Shown here: positions 1-9,205 of the stretch, one piece after another
How the letters are laid out: every line of letters begins with the position of its first letter
Numbering within the stretch: position 1 is the first letter of the stretch
Origin: Rhodocyclaceae bacterium
Lineage (GTDB): Bacteria; Pseudomonadota; Gammaproteobacteria; Burkholderiales; Rhodocyclaceae
Length of the DNA: 64,000 bases
Assembly (NCBI GenBank): GCA_030824275.1
Contig: JAVBXY010000009.1
Span: 124,001-188,000, forward strand
Direction of reading: 5' to 3'
Notes under the pieces: model-generated
Seen by the model: only the letters and a program-made list of their open reading frames with translations
What the model was told of the DNA's origin: nothing
The model's database searches: none
Position numbers and translations under genes: made by a program

Positions 1-290
1 CCACCCTGCTGTATGACGACGTCACTGGCTTCGAGCTGGAGGAGTTCGTCAAGAAGCTGAACCCCGACCTCGTCGGCTCCGGCATCAAGGAGAAGTACGT
101 GTTCCAGAAGATGGGCATCCCGCTGCGCCAGATGCACTCCTGGGACTACTCCGGTCCGTACCACGGCTACGACGGCTTCGCCATCTTCGCCCGCGACATG
201 GACATGGCGATCTCCAGCCCGACCTTCAAGAACCTCGTCCCGCCCTGGAAGAAGAAGTCCGAGACGGAAGAGCTGAAGAAGGCCGCCTGA
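1..290 (+). CDS. nifD: Nitrogenase MoFe protein alpha chain, C-terminal part (NifD)
   Basis: This is the 3' end of nifD; the window starts inside the gene and the reading frame begins at base 3. About 95 residues are visible. They include the NifD C-terminal stretch [20 protein letters not shown], whose histidine corresponds to the conserved FeMo-co ligand region near the end of NifD, and a lysine/glutamate-rich tail. In the alpha2beta2 MoFe protein NifD holds FeMo-co and shares the P cluster with NifK. nifK follows 78 bp downstream, the classical nifHDK order, so nifH is expected just upstream of the window. Truncated only by the window edge. Confidence 0.97.
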   Translation, partial: TLLYDDVTGFELEEFVKKLNPDLVGSGIKEKYVFQKMGIPLRQMHSWDYSGPYHGYDGFAIFARDMDMAISSPTFKNLVPPWKKKSETEELKKAA

Positions 291-368
291 GGCGCCGGAA
301 GCAAGCAGGAAACTCCCTCAACCTATGCCCGCATCCACGCATGAGTGGTGCGGGCCAAGGAGATGAAG

Positions 369-1937
369 ATGCAAACCGTAGATGAAGTCAAGCCGTGTTA
401 CCCGCTGTTCCGTGACGACGACTACAAGGCCTCGATCAAGGCCAAGCAGGATCTCTTCGAAGAGAAGCATCCTGAAGCCAAGATCAAGGAAGTGTTCGAA
501 TGGACCACGACCAAGGAATATCAGGACCTCAATTTCAAGCGCGAGGCACTGACCATTGATCCGGCCAAGGCCTGCCAGCCGCTCGGCGCCGTGCTCTGCT
601 CGCTCGGCTTCGAGAAGACCATGCCGTATGTGCATGGCTCCCAGGGCTGTGTTGCCTACTTCCGTTCCTACTTCAACCGTCACTTCAAAGAGCCGATCGC
701 CTGCGTTTCGGATTCAATGACGGAAGATGCAGCCGTTTTCGGCGGCCAGAAGAACATGTTCGACGGCCTCGAAAACTGCAAGGCGATCTACAAGCCGGAC
801 ATGATCGCTGTCTCCACCACCTGCATGGCCGAGGTGATCGGTGATGACTTGAACGCCTTCATCAACAACACGAAGAAGGAAGGTCACATCCCCCAGGACT
901 ACCCGGTCCCCTTCGCCCACACGCCGTCCTTCGTCGGTTCGCACACGACCGGCTGGGACAACATGTTCGAAGGCATCGCCCGCTACTTCACCCTGAACCA
1001 CATGGAAGGCAAAGTGGTCGGCTCGAACAAGAAGATCAACCTTGTTCCCGGCTTCGAAACCTACCTGGGCAACTTCAAGGTCCTGAAGCGCATGCTGACC
1101 GAGATGGGCGTCGATAGCGTCGTCCTGTCCGACCCGACCGAAGTTCTGGATACCCCGGCCGATGGCGAGTACCGCATGTATGCCGGCGGTACCACCCAGG
1201 CCGAGATCAAGGACGCGCCGAACGCCATCACCACCATCCTGGTGCAGCCGTGGCAGCTCGACAAGACCAAGAAGCTGGTCGAAAACACCTGGAACCAGTC
1301 CGTGCCCAAGCTCAACGTCCCCATGGGCGTCGAGTGGACCGACGAGTTCCTGATGAAGATCTCCGAGCTGACCGGCAAGGAAATCCCCGAGTCCCTGGCC
1401 AAGGAACGCGGCCGCCTGGCGGACATGATGTCGGACAGCCACGCCTGGCTGCACGGCAAGAAGTTCGCCCTCTACGGCGATCCGGACTTTGTCATGGGTA
1501 TGGTCAAGATCCTGCTGGAATGCGGTGCCGAGCCGACGCACGTCGTTAGCCACAACGGCGGCAAGCGCTGGAAGAAGGCCATGGAAGCCATGCTCGCCGA
1601 GAACCCCTTCGGCAGCAACGCCACGGTGCACATCGGTGCCGACCTCTGGCATCTGCGCAGCCTGTGCTTCACCGAGAAGCCGGATTTCCTCATCGGCAAC
1701 AGCTACGGCAAGTACATCCAGCGCGACACCCTGTACAAGGGCGAGAAGTTCGAGGTACCGCTGATCCGCATCGGCTTCCCGATCTTCGACCGTCACCATC
1801 TGCACCGGATGACGACCCTGGGCTACGAAGGTGGCATGTACGTGGTGACCACGCTGGTGAATGCCGTGCTCGAACAGCTCGACAAGGAAACCTCCGGCAT
1901 GGGTACCACTGACTACAACTTCGACCTGGTTCGCTGA
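369..1937 (+). CDS. nifK: Nitrogenase MoFe protein beta chain (NifK)
   Basis: NifK of 522 residues, the normal length for group I NifK. The P-cluster cysteines are visible at about C69 (AKACQPLG), C94 (GSQGCVAYFR) and C152 (STTCMAEVIGDD), each in its family context. With NifD it forms the cytoplasmic MoFe dinitrogenase. The start is placed at ATG 369 because AAGGAG at 357-362 sits 6 bases upstream; ATG 363 is too close to that site, and GTG 345 would add a non-conserved leader. It lies in one operon with nifD upstream and nifT 66 bp downstream, with a strong hairpin in the gap. Confidence 0.97.
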   Translation: MQTVDEVKPCYPLFRDDDYKASIKAKQDLFEEKHPEAKIKEVFEWTTTKEYQDLNFKREALTIDPAKACQPLGAVLCSLGFEKTMPYVHGSQGCVAYFRSYFNRHFKEPIACVSDSMTEDAAVFGGQKNMFDGLENCKAIYKPDMIAVSTTCMAEVIGDDLNAFINNTKKEGHIPQDYPVPFAHTPSFVGSHTTGWDNMFEGIARYFTLNHMEGKVVGSNKKINLVPGFETYLGNFKVLKRMLTEMGVDSVVLSDPTEVLDTPADGEYRMYAGGTTQAEIKDAPNAITTILVQPWQLDKTKKLVENTWNQSVPKLNVPMGVEWTDEFLMKISELTGKEIPESLAKERGRLADMMSDSHAWLHGKKFALYGDPDFVMGMVKILLECGAEPTHVVSHNGGKRWKKAMEAMLAENPFGSNATVHIGADLWHLRSLCFTEKPDFLIGNSYGKYIQRDTLYKGEKFEVPLIRIGFPIFDRHHLHRMTTLGYEGGMYVVTTLVNAVLEQLDKETSGMGTTDYNFDLVR

Positions 1938-1954
1938 TCACACTGTAGCGATCA

Positions 1955-1982
1955 CGACGGGAACGGGCGACCGTTCCCGTCG
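1955..1982 (+). terminator. Hairpin between nifK and nifT
   Basis: A 12-bp perfect stem (CGACGGGAACGG pairing with CCGTTCCCGTCG) closes a 4-base loop, 18 bp after the nifK stop. No T-tract follows, so it is more likely an mRNA-stabilising or attenuating hairpin that lowers expression of nifT onward relative to nifDK than a full terminator. Confidence 0.6.
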
Positions 1983-2003
1983 CAACCCTCGAAGGGAAGT
2001 CTC

Positions 2004-2228
2004 ATGGCCAACATCATGGTCCGCAAGGACGCCACCGGCGCCTACTCGTTCTACCTGCCCAAGCGGGATCTGGAGGACGCCATCGTCTCGATGGAGTTCG
2101 ACACGCCCGACAAGTGGGGCGGCGAGATCAAGCTCAACAACGGCGGCGCCTACTACATCGAACCGCAGGCCATTCCTGCGCGCTTTCCCATTTCCCTGCG
2201 GGCAAAGCGTCTCGACGCCGCGGAATAA
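2004..2228 (+). CDS. nifT: Nitrogen fixation protein NifT/FixU
   Basis: A 74-residue protein of the NifT/FixU family, recognised by length, its place directly after nifK, and the typical MANIMVRK start and WGGEIKLNNGG segment. NifT is a small cytoplasmic protein of unclear role, usually dispensable for nitrogen fixation. A ribosome-binding site (GAAGG) precedes the ATG. The ferredoxin gene follows 21 bp downstream in the same operon. Confidence 0.92.
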   Translation: MANIMVRKDATGAYSFYLPKRDLEDAIVSMEFDTPDKWGGEIKLNNGGAYYIEPQAIPARFPISLRAKRLDAAE

Positions 2229-2249
2229 ACCGGAACAAGGAGATTCATC

Positions 2250-2447
2250 ATGGCAATGAAGATCGTTCAAGCCGAATGCACCTCATGTGGCGATTGCAAG
2301 CCGGTCTGCCCGACCAACTCCATCACTGACAAGGGCGGTATCTACAAGATCAACGCCGAGACCTGCACCGAGTGCGAGGGCGAGCACGACGCGCCCGCCT
2401 GCCTCGACGCTTGTCCCGCGGGTGACAGCTGTATCGTGTTCATCTAA
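2250..2447 (+). CDS. nif-associated 2[4Fe-4S] ferredoxin
   Basis: A 65-residue low-potential ferredoxin. The first cluster motif is CTSCGDCKPVCP (C-x2-C-x2-C-x3-C-P). The second has the widened spacing CTECEGEHDAPACLDACP seen in FdxN-like ferredoxins, where an insert separates the second and third cysteines. It probably passes electrons towards nitrogenase or serves an Fe-S dependent assembly step (NifB-type). AAGGAG at 2237-2242 supports the ATG at 2250; ATG 2256 is a possible alternative. nifY starts 10 bp downstream, so the genes are cotranscribed. Confidence 0.93.
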   Translation: MAMKIVQAECTSCGDCKPVCPTNSITDKGGIYKINAETCTECEGEHDAPACLDACPAGDSCIVFI

Positions 2448-2457
2448 GGAGATCGTC

Positions 2458-3174
2458 ATGGCCCAGGCGATGACCCGCGAAGCGGCGCTGCGCGTCGCTC
2501 TCGCCGCCCGCGAACTGGACGGCGTGGACCCGCGCGGTTTTGTCACCGCGCTGGCCGACAAGCTCGACCTGCCGCTGACCGAGGCCAAGCTGGCCACGGT
2601 CACGGTGGCCGATCTCAAAGTGATTCTGCAGGGCGACGACATCGTCCAGCCGGATATGCCCATGGATAAGCTCAAGCAGGCCACCCGCCTGCTGTGGGGC
2701 GAAGGCGTCGCCGGCAGCGATCTGCCGACGGCCGAGGCCTATGCCGAGGGCGACCTGCCCGGCTCCATTCGCGTCGCCTGTGCATCGAACAAGGGCGAAC
2801 TGCTCGACGGCCATTTCGGCTCCTGCGAGCGCTTCCTTGTCTATCAGGTCTCGCCCACCGGCCTGCGCCTCATAGACCTGCGGCCGACCCTGGCCGCCGA
2901 TCAGGAGGAAGATCGCAACGTCGCCCGCGCCGCCTTGATCAATGATTGTCAGGTGGTCTATGTGCAATCCATCGGCGGCCCCGCCGTCGCCAAGGTGGTC
3001 CGTGCCGGCGTGCATCCGGTAAAAGTCGGCGCTGGCGCAACGGGTAACAATGCGGCGAGAGAGACCCTGGTGCAGTTGCAGCAGGCCCTCAATCATCCGC
3101 CGCCGTGGCTGGCCCGCATCATGGGCGTCGAAGCCGGCTCGCTGGCCAAGTTCGCCGCGCTGGAGGAAGACTGA
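2458..3174 (+). CDS. nifY: Dinitrogenase iron-molybdenum cofactor-binding protein NifY
   Basis: A 238-residue NifY/NafY-type protein. The N-terminal ~90 residues form the helical domain found in NifY. The C-terminal half is a NifX/NafY cofactor-binding domain (IRVACASNKGELLDGHFGSC, then AKVVRAGVHPVKV). Such proteins bind FeMo-co or apo-dinitrogenase and help insert the cofactor. The start at 2458 follows AAGGAG 2446-2451; the longer frame from 2287 overlaps the ferredoxin gene and is rejected. Copy 1 of the dispersed word (3022-3044) lies in the loop after AGVHPVKV and encodes KVGAG. The stop overlaps the next start by one base (TGATG). Confidence 0.9.
   Translation: MAQAMTREAALRVALAARELDGVDPRGFVTALADKLDLPLTEAKLATVTVADLKVILQGDDIVQPDMPMDKLKQATRLLWGEGVAGSDLPTAEAYAEGDLPGSIRVACASNKGELLDGHFGSCERFLVYQVSPTGLRLIDLRPTLAADQEEDRNVARAALINDCQVVYVQSIGGPAVAKVVRAGVHPVKVGAGATGNNAARETLVQLQQALNHPPPWLARIMGVEAGSLAKFAALEED
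3022..3044 (-). repeat. Dispersed word, copy 1 (inside nifY)
   Basis: Exact core CAGCGCCGACTTT on the minus strand (3022-3034) with a partly matching 10-base extension. In the coding frame it gives KVGAG. Confidence 0.8.
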
Positions 3175-3449
3175 TGGACGCCGCCACCGTCGAACGTGTC
3201 GCCGGGGCGGTGCTGGCCGCGCCGCCGGTGCTGGCCGACATCGATCTGCAAAATCGCCTGCGCGCCGAGTTCGACGGCCTGCGCGTCGTCGTCTGTAATG
3301 ACGACGACGTACCGCCGAACATGCCCGCCGCCTTCGAGAATGCGCGTTGCCGGCTCTACTACCTCGACGCCAGCGAACACTGCGTCAAGCTCAGCCGCGA
3401 CGCGGATTCCGCCAGCGGCATCGTGGTCGGGCTGATCGGTGACGAGTAG
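3174..3449 (+). CDS. Conserved nif-cluster protein of unknown function
   Basis: A 91-residue acidic protein, translationally coupled to nifY (shared A in TGATG) and to the LRV gene (stop and GTG start overlap). It begins MDAATVERVAGAVL and contains VVVCNDDDVPPNMPAAFE and YYLDASEHCVKLS. No catalytic motif is recognised. A small gene occurs at the same place, between nifY and the LRV gene, in Azotobacter-type clusters, so it is probably the counterpart. The two cysteines could bind metal, but this is not shown. Function unknown. Confidence 0.75.
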   Translation: MDAATVERVAGAVLAAPPVLADIDLQNRLRAEFDGLRVVVCNDDDVPPNMPAAFENARCRLYYLDASEHCVKLSRDADSASGIVVGLIGDE

Positions 3450-4222
3450 TGGCCGCGCCACCGACTGAAGACGTCGGCCCCCTGTCCGCGAAGGGCGATG
3501 CCCTTTGTGGCGCTTGCCCTCATGCCGCCACGCTGCTAGCCACGGATCGTTGCGATCCGCACGACGTCTGCATCCGCGCCATGAGCGGCCGGCGCATCGA
3601 CCGCTTCCTGCGCGCCCATCCCGATCTGGCGCCAGATTATCTCGACGACGATTTCTGGGAGCGCCGCGCCATCGCTGCCCGCTATGCGCCGGTGGATAGC
3701 ATCAAATCGCTGGCCCATGATAGCGACGAAGTCGTGCGCCGCGTCGTCGCGTCCCGCCTCGGTCCGCGTGAGGCTGCCAGCATGATGCGCGATGCCGACC
3801 GCGAAGTGCGCATCACCGTCGCCCACCGCGTCGACCCCGACGATCTCATGCGCATGGCCGGCGATGCCGACTACATGGTGCGCGTGGTCGTCGCCCGTCG
3901 CCTCTCCCACGGCAAGCTGCCGCGTCTGGCGCAGGACCCCGAACGCGAGGTGCGCAAGACAGTCGCCCAGCGCCTGCCCGCCTTCGCCCTGGCGCGCCTG
4001 CTGGCCGATCCCGAGCCGGAAGTCCGCCGCATCGTCGCCGAGCGCGCCCTGCCGCAGGACGCGGCGATGTTGCTGGAGGACGAAGACTGGCTGGTGCGCC
4101 TCGCCGCCGTGCAGCGGGCGCCGCTGGAACAAATTCGTTGTCGTCTCGACGACCCCGAGCCCGATGTGCGCCGCGCCGTGTGGGAACGGCTGCAAGCCGG
4201 CGAACCCGTGAAGGAAACCTGA
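3449..4222 (+). CDS. Leucine-rich repeat variant (LRV) Fe-S protein
   Basis: 257 residues from a GTG start overlapping the previous stop. The N-terminus carries a cysteine cluster, CGACPHAATLLATDRCDPHDVC, that fits the [4Fe-4S] motif of the LRV protein described from the Azotobacter nif region. After about residue 70 come roughly eight tandem ~24-residue helical repeats with D-x-x-x-x-V-R-x-x-V-A-x-R signatures. LRV proteins lie in nif clusters; the role is unknown but is thought to be a binding scaffold for an Fe-S or nitrogenase component. An operon is formed with the genes on both sides, and the next ATG is 2 bp after the stop. Confidence 0.85.
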   Translation: MAAPPTEDVGPLSAKGDALCGACPHAATLLATDRCDPHDVCIRAMSGRRIDRFLRAHPDLAPDYLDDDFWERRAIAARYAPVDSIKSLAHDSDEVVRRVVASRLGPREAASMMRDADREVRITVAHRVDPDDLMRMAGDADYMVRVVVARRLSHGKLPRLAQDPEREVRKTVAQRLPAFALARLLADPEPEVRRIVAERALPQDAAMLLEDEDWLVRLAAVQRAPLEQIRCRLDDPEPDVRRAVWERLQAGEPVKET

Positions 4223-4224
4223 AC

Positions 4225-5199
4225 ATGAACGATTGGACCGACCTCTCCCGCCAGGTGGCCGAACTCTGCGTGCGCGTCCCTGCCTCCGCCGGGCCCGCCG
4301 CCTTGACCAAAGAGCTGGCCCAGATCGCTCCGCACCTGTCTTTCCGTGAAGTGCTCGCCCGTGGCGGCTGGTATCGCCTGGGCGGCGTCGTCGATGCCGC
4401 TGGCAAGCACGTCGCCGACGATCTCGAAAAGTGGGCGGAGACCGAACTCGCCGCCCGCGATGACGACATCGGCGCGCTCTGCGACGACTACGCCGACAGC
4501 GGCCTCAAGGCCACGCGCCTGACCGGCAAGACCCATTACCTCGTCGCCGCCACCGGCCCCGGCGCCACCGACTTTTTGCAGATCGAAATCGAGGAATTGC
4601 AGGAGATGGTCTGCCATTTCCTCTTCGATCCTGAATCGCCGCCGGGCAGCATCGAGGAACTGGTGGACCCCCGTGGTAACAATGGAAGCGGCGCCGAATG
4701 CGCCAGCCGCGCCGTGCCCCTGGGTGCCTCCTTCCTCGCCCTGCGCCGCATCACCGACGTCGCCGACTTCAGCACCCGCATGCGCGCGCAAAAGCCCGAG
4801 CCGCAATCCATCCATCGTTTCATCGACGCCTGGGAACAAAGCAGCGCCGGTGCCGCCACGCAGTTTTCCAATCACTGGGTGGTCGCCGTGCGCGAGCACC
4901 TAGACCGCTATCGCCAGCCCATCCTCCACGCCACCCCGGTGGCTGCGCTGAACGGCACACCGCCGCGCTTCGAAATCGATTTCGGCGCCCAGGGCCTGGC
5001 CCTGCACAATGCCCTCTCGCGCTACGACAAAGCAGCCGGCTACCCAATGGCCTGGTTCTTCCACATGATCACCACCAAGAGCGTGCCCCACGCGGTGGCC
5101 ACCGCCGTCGCCAACGACGTGCAGGCCGGCTTCCACTACCTGCCGGATCGGGATGCGCAAGTGGTCAAGGACTGGTTGTTCAAGCCTTACGGGTTCTGA
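4225..5199 (+). CDS. Conserved nif-linked protein of unknown function
   Basis: 324 residues, starting 2 bp after the LRV stop and ending the nifDK operon. No signal peptide or membrane segment is seen. Acidic and helical N-terminal half, with HLSFREVLARGGWYRLGGV and EIEELQEMVCHFLFDPESPP; C-terminal half with YDKAAGYPMAWFFHMITTK and FHYLPDRDAQVVKDWLFKPY. No catalytic motif is recognised. Position suggests a role linked to nitrogenase assembly or protection, inferred from context only. It converges on modC, with 15 bp between the stops. Confidence 0.7.
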   Translation: MNDWTDLSRQVAELCVRVPASAGPAALTKELAQIAPHLSFREVLARGGWYRLGGVVDAAGKHVADDLEKWAETELAARDDDIGALCDDYADSGLKATRLTGKTHYLVAATGPGATDFLQIEIEELQEMVCHFLFDPESPPGSIEELVDPRGNNGSGAECASRAVPLGASFLALRRITDVADFSTRMRAQKPEPQSIHRFIDAWEQSSAGAATQFSNHWVVAVREHLDRYRQPILHATPVAALNGTPPRFEIDFGAQGLALHNALSRYDKAAGYPMAWFFHMITTKSVPHAVATAVANDVQAGFHYLPDRDAQVVKDWLFKPYGF

Positions 5200-5214
5200 G
5201 TAGCTAGCGGCTGA

Positions 5215-6279
5215 TCAGCCGATCAGCGCCACTGCCTTGATCTGCGCCCATACCTGCTGGCCCGGTGCCAGGGCTAAGGCATGGGCCGAGCGGCGGGTGA
5301 GGCGGGCCAGCAGCGAGGTATTGCCGACGCGCAAGCGCACCAGCGCCAGGGCCGGGTGGTCCTCGCCGGCCTGTTCCACGACGGTGGCGGGCAGCAGGTT
5401 CATGATGCTGGCGTCGTCGTGATGGCTATGGGCGATGGAGACGTCACGGGCCAGGATGCGCAGGCGTACGGCATGGCCCACCGGGGCACCGCCATCGCGC
5501 ACCCATAGCTCGCCGCCGTCGAAGCCGACACGGGCCAGATGCCATTGCGGGTCGCGCTCCAGCACCGTGCCGGCGAAGACCACGCCGGCATCCTCGCCGA
5601 GGCGGATCGGCAGGTCGGTGCGGGCCAGGGTTTCCGCCAGCGGCCCCTGCGCCACGGCACGGCCGGCGTCCATGACGACGATGTGATCGGCCAGTCGCGC
5701 CACTTCGTCCGGCGCATGACTGACGTAGAACACGGGAATCTCCAGCTCGTCGCGCAGGCGTTCGAGGTAAGGAAGAATTTCATTCTTGCGCGCCAGGTCG
5801 AGTGCGGCCAGCGGCTCGTCCATCAGCAGCAGGCGCGGCTCGGTGAGCAGGGCGCGGGCGATGGCGACGCGCTGGCGTTCGCCGCCGGACAGGCGCTCGG
5901 GCTTGCGCTCCAGCAGGTGGCCGATGCCGAGCATCTCGATGATGGCGGTGTGCCGGGGAAAGTCGGCGCTGGTGGTACGGCGCATGCCGTAGTCGAGGTT
6001 GCCCTGCACCGTCAGGTGGGCGAACAGATTGGCTTCCTGAAACACATAGCCGAGCGGGCGTCGATGGGTGGGCTGGAATGTATCGCCGTCCTGCCAGCAT
6101 TCGCCATTTACGCTCAAGTGTCCGACGCCGCGCTCCAGCCCGGCGATGCAGCGCAGCAGCGTGGTCTTGCCGCTGCCGGACTGGCCGAACAGTGCGGTGA
6201 CGCCGCGTCCCGGCAGATCGAGATCGACGTCGAGGGCGAAACCGGGGTAAGCAAGCTTGAAGTGCGCCGCAATACTCAT
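5215..6279 (-). CDS. modC: Molybdate ABC transporter ATP-binding protein ModC
   Basis: 354 residues. Walker [10 protein letters not shown] lies at about 32-40, the signature [16 protein letters not shown] and Walker [13 protein letters not shown] in the middle, and a C-terminal TOBE/Mop domain follows, as expected for ModC. It energises molybdate import through ModB at the inner membrane. The start is the ATG at 6279, overlapping the modB stop by 4 bp (ATGA); a longer frame to 6852 is a shadow of modB. Copy 2 of the dispersed word (5959-5981) lies in the coding region near [13 protein letters not shown], a variable loop between Walker A and the signature. Confidence 0.95.
   Translation of the reverse strand: MSIAAHFKLAYPGFALDVDLDLPGRGVTALFGQSGSGKTTLLRCIAGLERGVGHLSVNGECWQDGDTFQPTHRRPLGYVFQEANLFAHLTVQGNLDYGMRRTTSADFPRHTAIIEMLGIGHLLERKPERLSGGERQRVAIARALLTEPRLLLMDEPLAALDLARKNEILPYLERLRDELEIPVFYVSHAPDEVARLADHIVVMDAGRAVAQGPLAETLARTDLPIRLGEDAGVVFAGTVLERDPQWHLARVGFDGGELWVRDGGAPVGHAVRLRILARDVSIAHSHHDDASIMNLLPATVVEQAGEDHPALALVRLRVGNTSLLARLTRRSAHALALAPGQQVWAQIKAVALIG
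5959..5981 (-). repeat. Dispersed word, copy 2 (inside modC)
   Basis: Exact core at 5959-5971 on the minus strand, preceded by GCCGTACCAC. Same orientation as modC. Confidence 0.8.
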
Positions 6280-6962
6280 TTGCGCCGCCCCGTCGGGTTC
6301 AGCGTGTACAGCGCCAGCAGCACGAGGAAGCTGAACACCACCATGCCGCCGGCCAGCCAATGGGCCTGCCCGTATTCCAGCGCCTCGACGTGGTCGTAGA
6401 TCTGCACCGAGACGACGCGGGTCTTGTCCGGGATGTTGCCGCCGATCATCAGCACCACGCCGAATTCGCCGACGGTGTGGGCGAAGCCGAGGATCGCGGC
6501 GGTGAGGAAGCCGGGCTTGGCCAGCGGCACGGCGACCGTGAAGAATGCATCCAGCGGCGAGGCGCGCAGCGTCGCCGCCGCTTCCATGGGTTTGTCGCCC
6601 ATGGCCTCGAAGGCGTTCTGGATCGGCTGCACGACGAAGGGCATGGAGTAGAACACCGAAGCGACGACCAGACCGCCGAACGTGAAGGGCAGCAGGCCGA
6701 TGCCGGCCCATAGTGTGAATTGGCCGATCACGCCGTTCGGCCCCATCAGCAGCAGCAAATAGAAGCCGAGCACCGTCGGCGGCAGCACGATGGGCAGGGC
6801 CACCACAGCGCCCACCGGGCCCTTCCACCAGGAGCGCGTGCGCGCCAGCCACCAGGCGATGGGCGTGCCGATCAGCAGCAGCAGCAGGGTGACGACCGTG
6901 GCGAGCTTGAAGGTGAGCCAGACGGCGCCGAGGTCGGAAGCGAGGTTGACTGAACTGAGCAT
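6276..6962 (-). CDS. modB: Molybdate ABC transporter permease ModB
   Basis: 228 residues with five or so hydrophobic segments and the permease EAA loop ([25 protein letters not shown]). [18 protein letters not shown] is typical of ModB. It forms the inner-membrane channel for molybdate with ModC. Transcribed right to left, after the NifX-like gene (30 bp gap) and overlapping modC by 4 bp. Confidence 0.95.
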   Translation of the reverse strand: MLSSVNLASDLGAVWLTFKLATVVTLLLLLIGTPIAWWLARTRSWWKGPVGAVVALPIVLPPTVLGFYLLLLMGPNGVIGQFTLWAGIGLLPFTFGGLVVASVFYSMPFVVQPIQNAFEAMGDKPMEAAATLRASPLDAFFTVAVPLAKPGFLTAAILGFAHTVGEFGVVLMIGGNIPDKTRVVSVQIYDHVEALEYGQAHWLAGGMVVFSFLVLLALYTLNPTGRRK

Positions 6963-6992
6963 GAGCCGAATGCTAGCGCGATACGAAGGTTC

Positions 6993-7376
6993 TCAGTGCC
7001 GCGAAAACAGGTCGCGCAGTTTGCACAGCGTGGTGGTGACGTCGAAGCGCGTATCGGGCAGGGCCTCGCCAGCGAGGATTTTTTCCAGCGCCGCTGTCGG
7101 ATCGGTTTCGCCGGTCAGCAGCACTTGCGCGCCGCGCTTTTGCATGTGGCGGATGAAGCCATCGCCGGCACTGCCGGCGACGACGATCTCGACGCCATCG
7201 AGCGGATGCGGCCCGCTGTCGTCGAAGTGGTGCAGCACCTGTTCCTTCTCCAGAGCGATGCGCTGCGCATCCGGCAGCGGCTGGCCTGGCATGCAGTCGT
7301 AGATCAGCCACTCGCGGCACTGGCCGGCATGGCCGGAAACGCTGGCGTACTGCTTGGTGGGGATGGCGATTTTCAT
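6993..7376 (-). CDS. NifX/NafY-like FeMo cofactor-binding domain protein in the mod operon
   Basis: 127 residues, a single-domain member of the dinitrogenase iron-molybdenum cofactor family (NifX/NafY/NifB C-terminal type). It has MKIAIPTKQYASVSGHAGQC at the N-terminus, then GVEIVVAGSAGDGFIRHMQKRG and a short tail. The family binds FeMo-co, NifB-co or Mo-Fe-S clusters. Here it sits between modA and modB, so a role in holding or passing imported molybdenum is plausible but inferred. The start is the ATG at 7376; the longer frame to 7421 adds a non-family leader. Confidence 0.85.
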   Translation of the reverse strand: MKIAIPTKQYASVSGHAGQCREWLIYDCMPGQPLPDAQRIALEKEQVLHHFDDSGPHPLDGVEIVVAGSAGDGFIRHMQKRGAQVLLTGETDPTAALEKILAGEALPDTRFDVTTTLCKLRDLFSRH

Positions 7377-7443
7377 GATGGAAATCCGACAAGGGAATGG
7401 CGAAACAATAGCCCTAGCCATTCCCGTACCTGCTCAGATCCTT

Positions 7444-9004
<1,561 letters not shown>

Positions 9005-9037
9005 TTGTATCCTTTCGTATATAGCGGGTGGCAGCTT

Positions 9038-9053
9038 TGTAGCGCTTGCGACA
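9038..9053. promoter_or_regulatory. NifA upstream activator sequence beside modE
   Basis: TGT-N10-ACA (TGTAGCGCTTGCGACA) inside a longer dyad TTTGT...ACAAA. Its right half, TTGCGACA, matches the NifA sites before nifN and iscA in this window. It lies 34 bp before modE and 153 bp before the divergent gene at 9206. No convincing -24/-12 element was found on either side, so function is uncertain. Confidence 0.5.
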
Positions 9054-9067
9054 AACAAAAGCCGGTT

Positions 9068-9093
9068 TCGCTATTTACGGATGGATACAGCGA
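9068..9093. promoter_or_regulatory. Possible ModE operator
   Basis: An imperfect dyad with TCGCTAT at 9068-9074 and ATACAGCGA at 9085-9093 resembles the CGNTATAT...ATATANCG layout of ModE boxes. A second fragment, TCGTATATAGCG at 9015-9026, lies just before the modE start. Either could be the autoregulatory site of modEABC; assigned by position and partial match only. Confidence 0.4.
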
Positions 9094-9205
9094 GAAGCGT
9101 GCCTACAACGTAGGTCTGCTTGCATGCGTGGTCGATATGTCTATTTTCCTGGCAATTCCGCTACATTGCCGCCTTGGTCAGGGGCAATGCAATTAGGAAA
9201 TCGAT

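Noticed and set aside
345-371. GTG start at 345 for nifK
   Set aside because: AAGGAG at 357-362 and the family N-terminus fit ATG 369 better.
714-1805. Long minus-strand open frame (363 codons) across nifK
   Set aside because: Antisense shadow of a GC-rich gene; no family resemblance, while the plus strand encodes full-length NifK.
2287-2457. Upstream extension of nifY overlapping the ferredoxin gene
   Set aside because: ATG 2458 has a strong ribosome-binding site and the extension has no family similarity.
5209-5228. Palindromic GGCTGATCAGCC between convergent genes as terminator
   Set aside because: Short, no loop or T-tract; could be chance in overlapping 3' ends.
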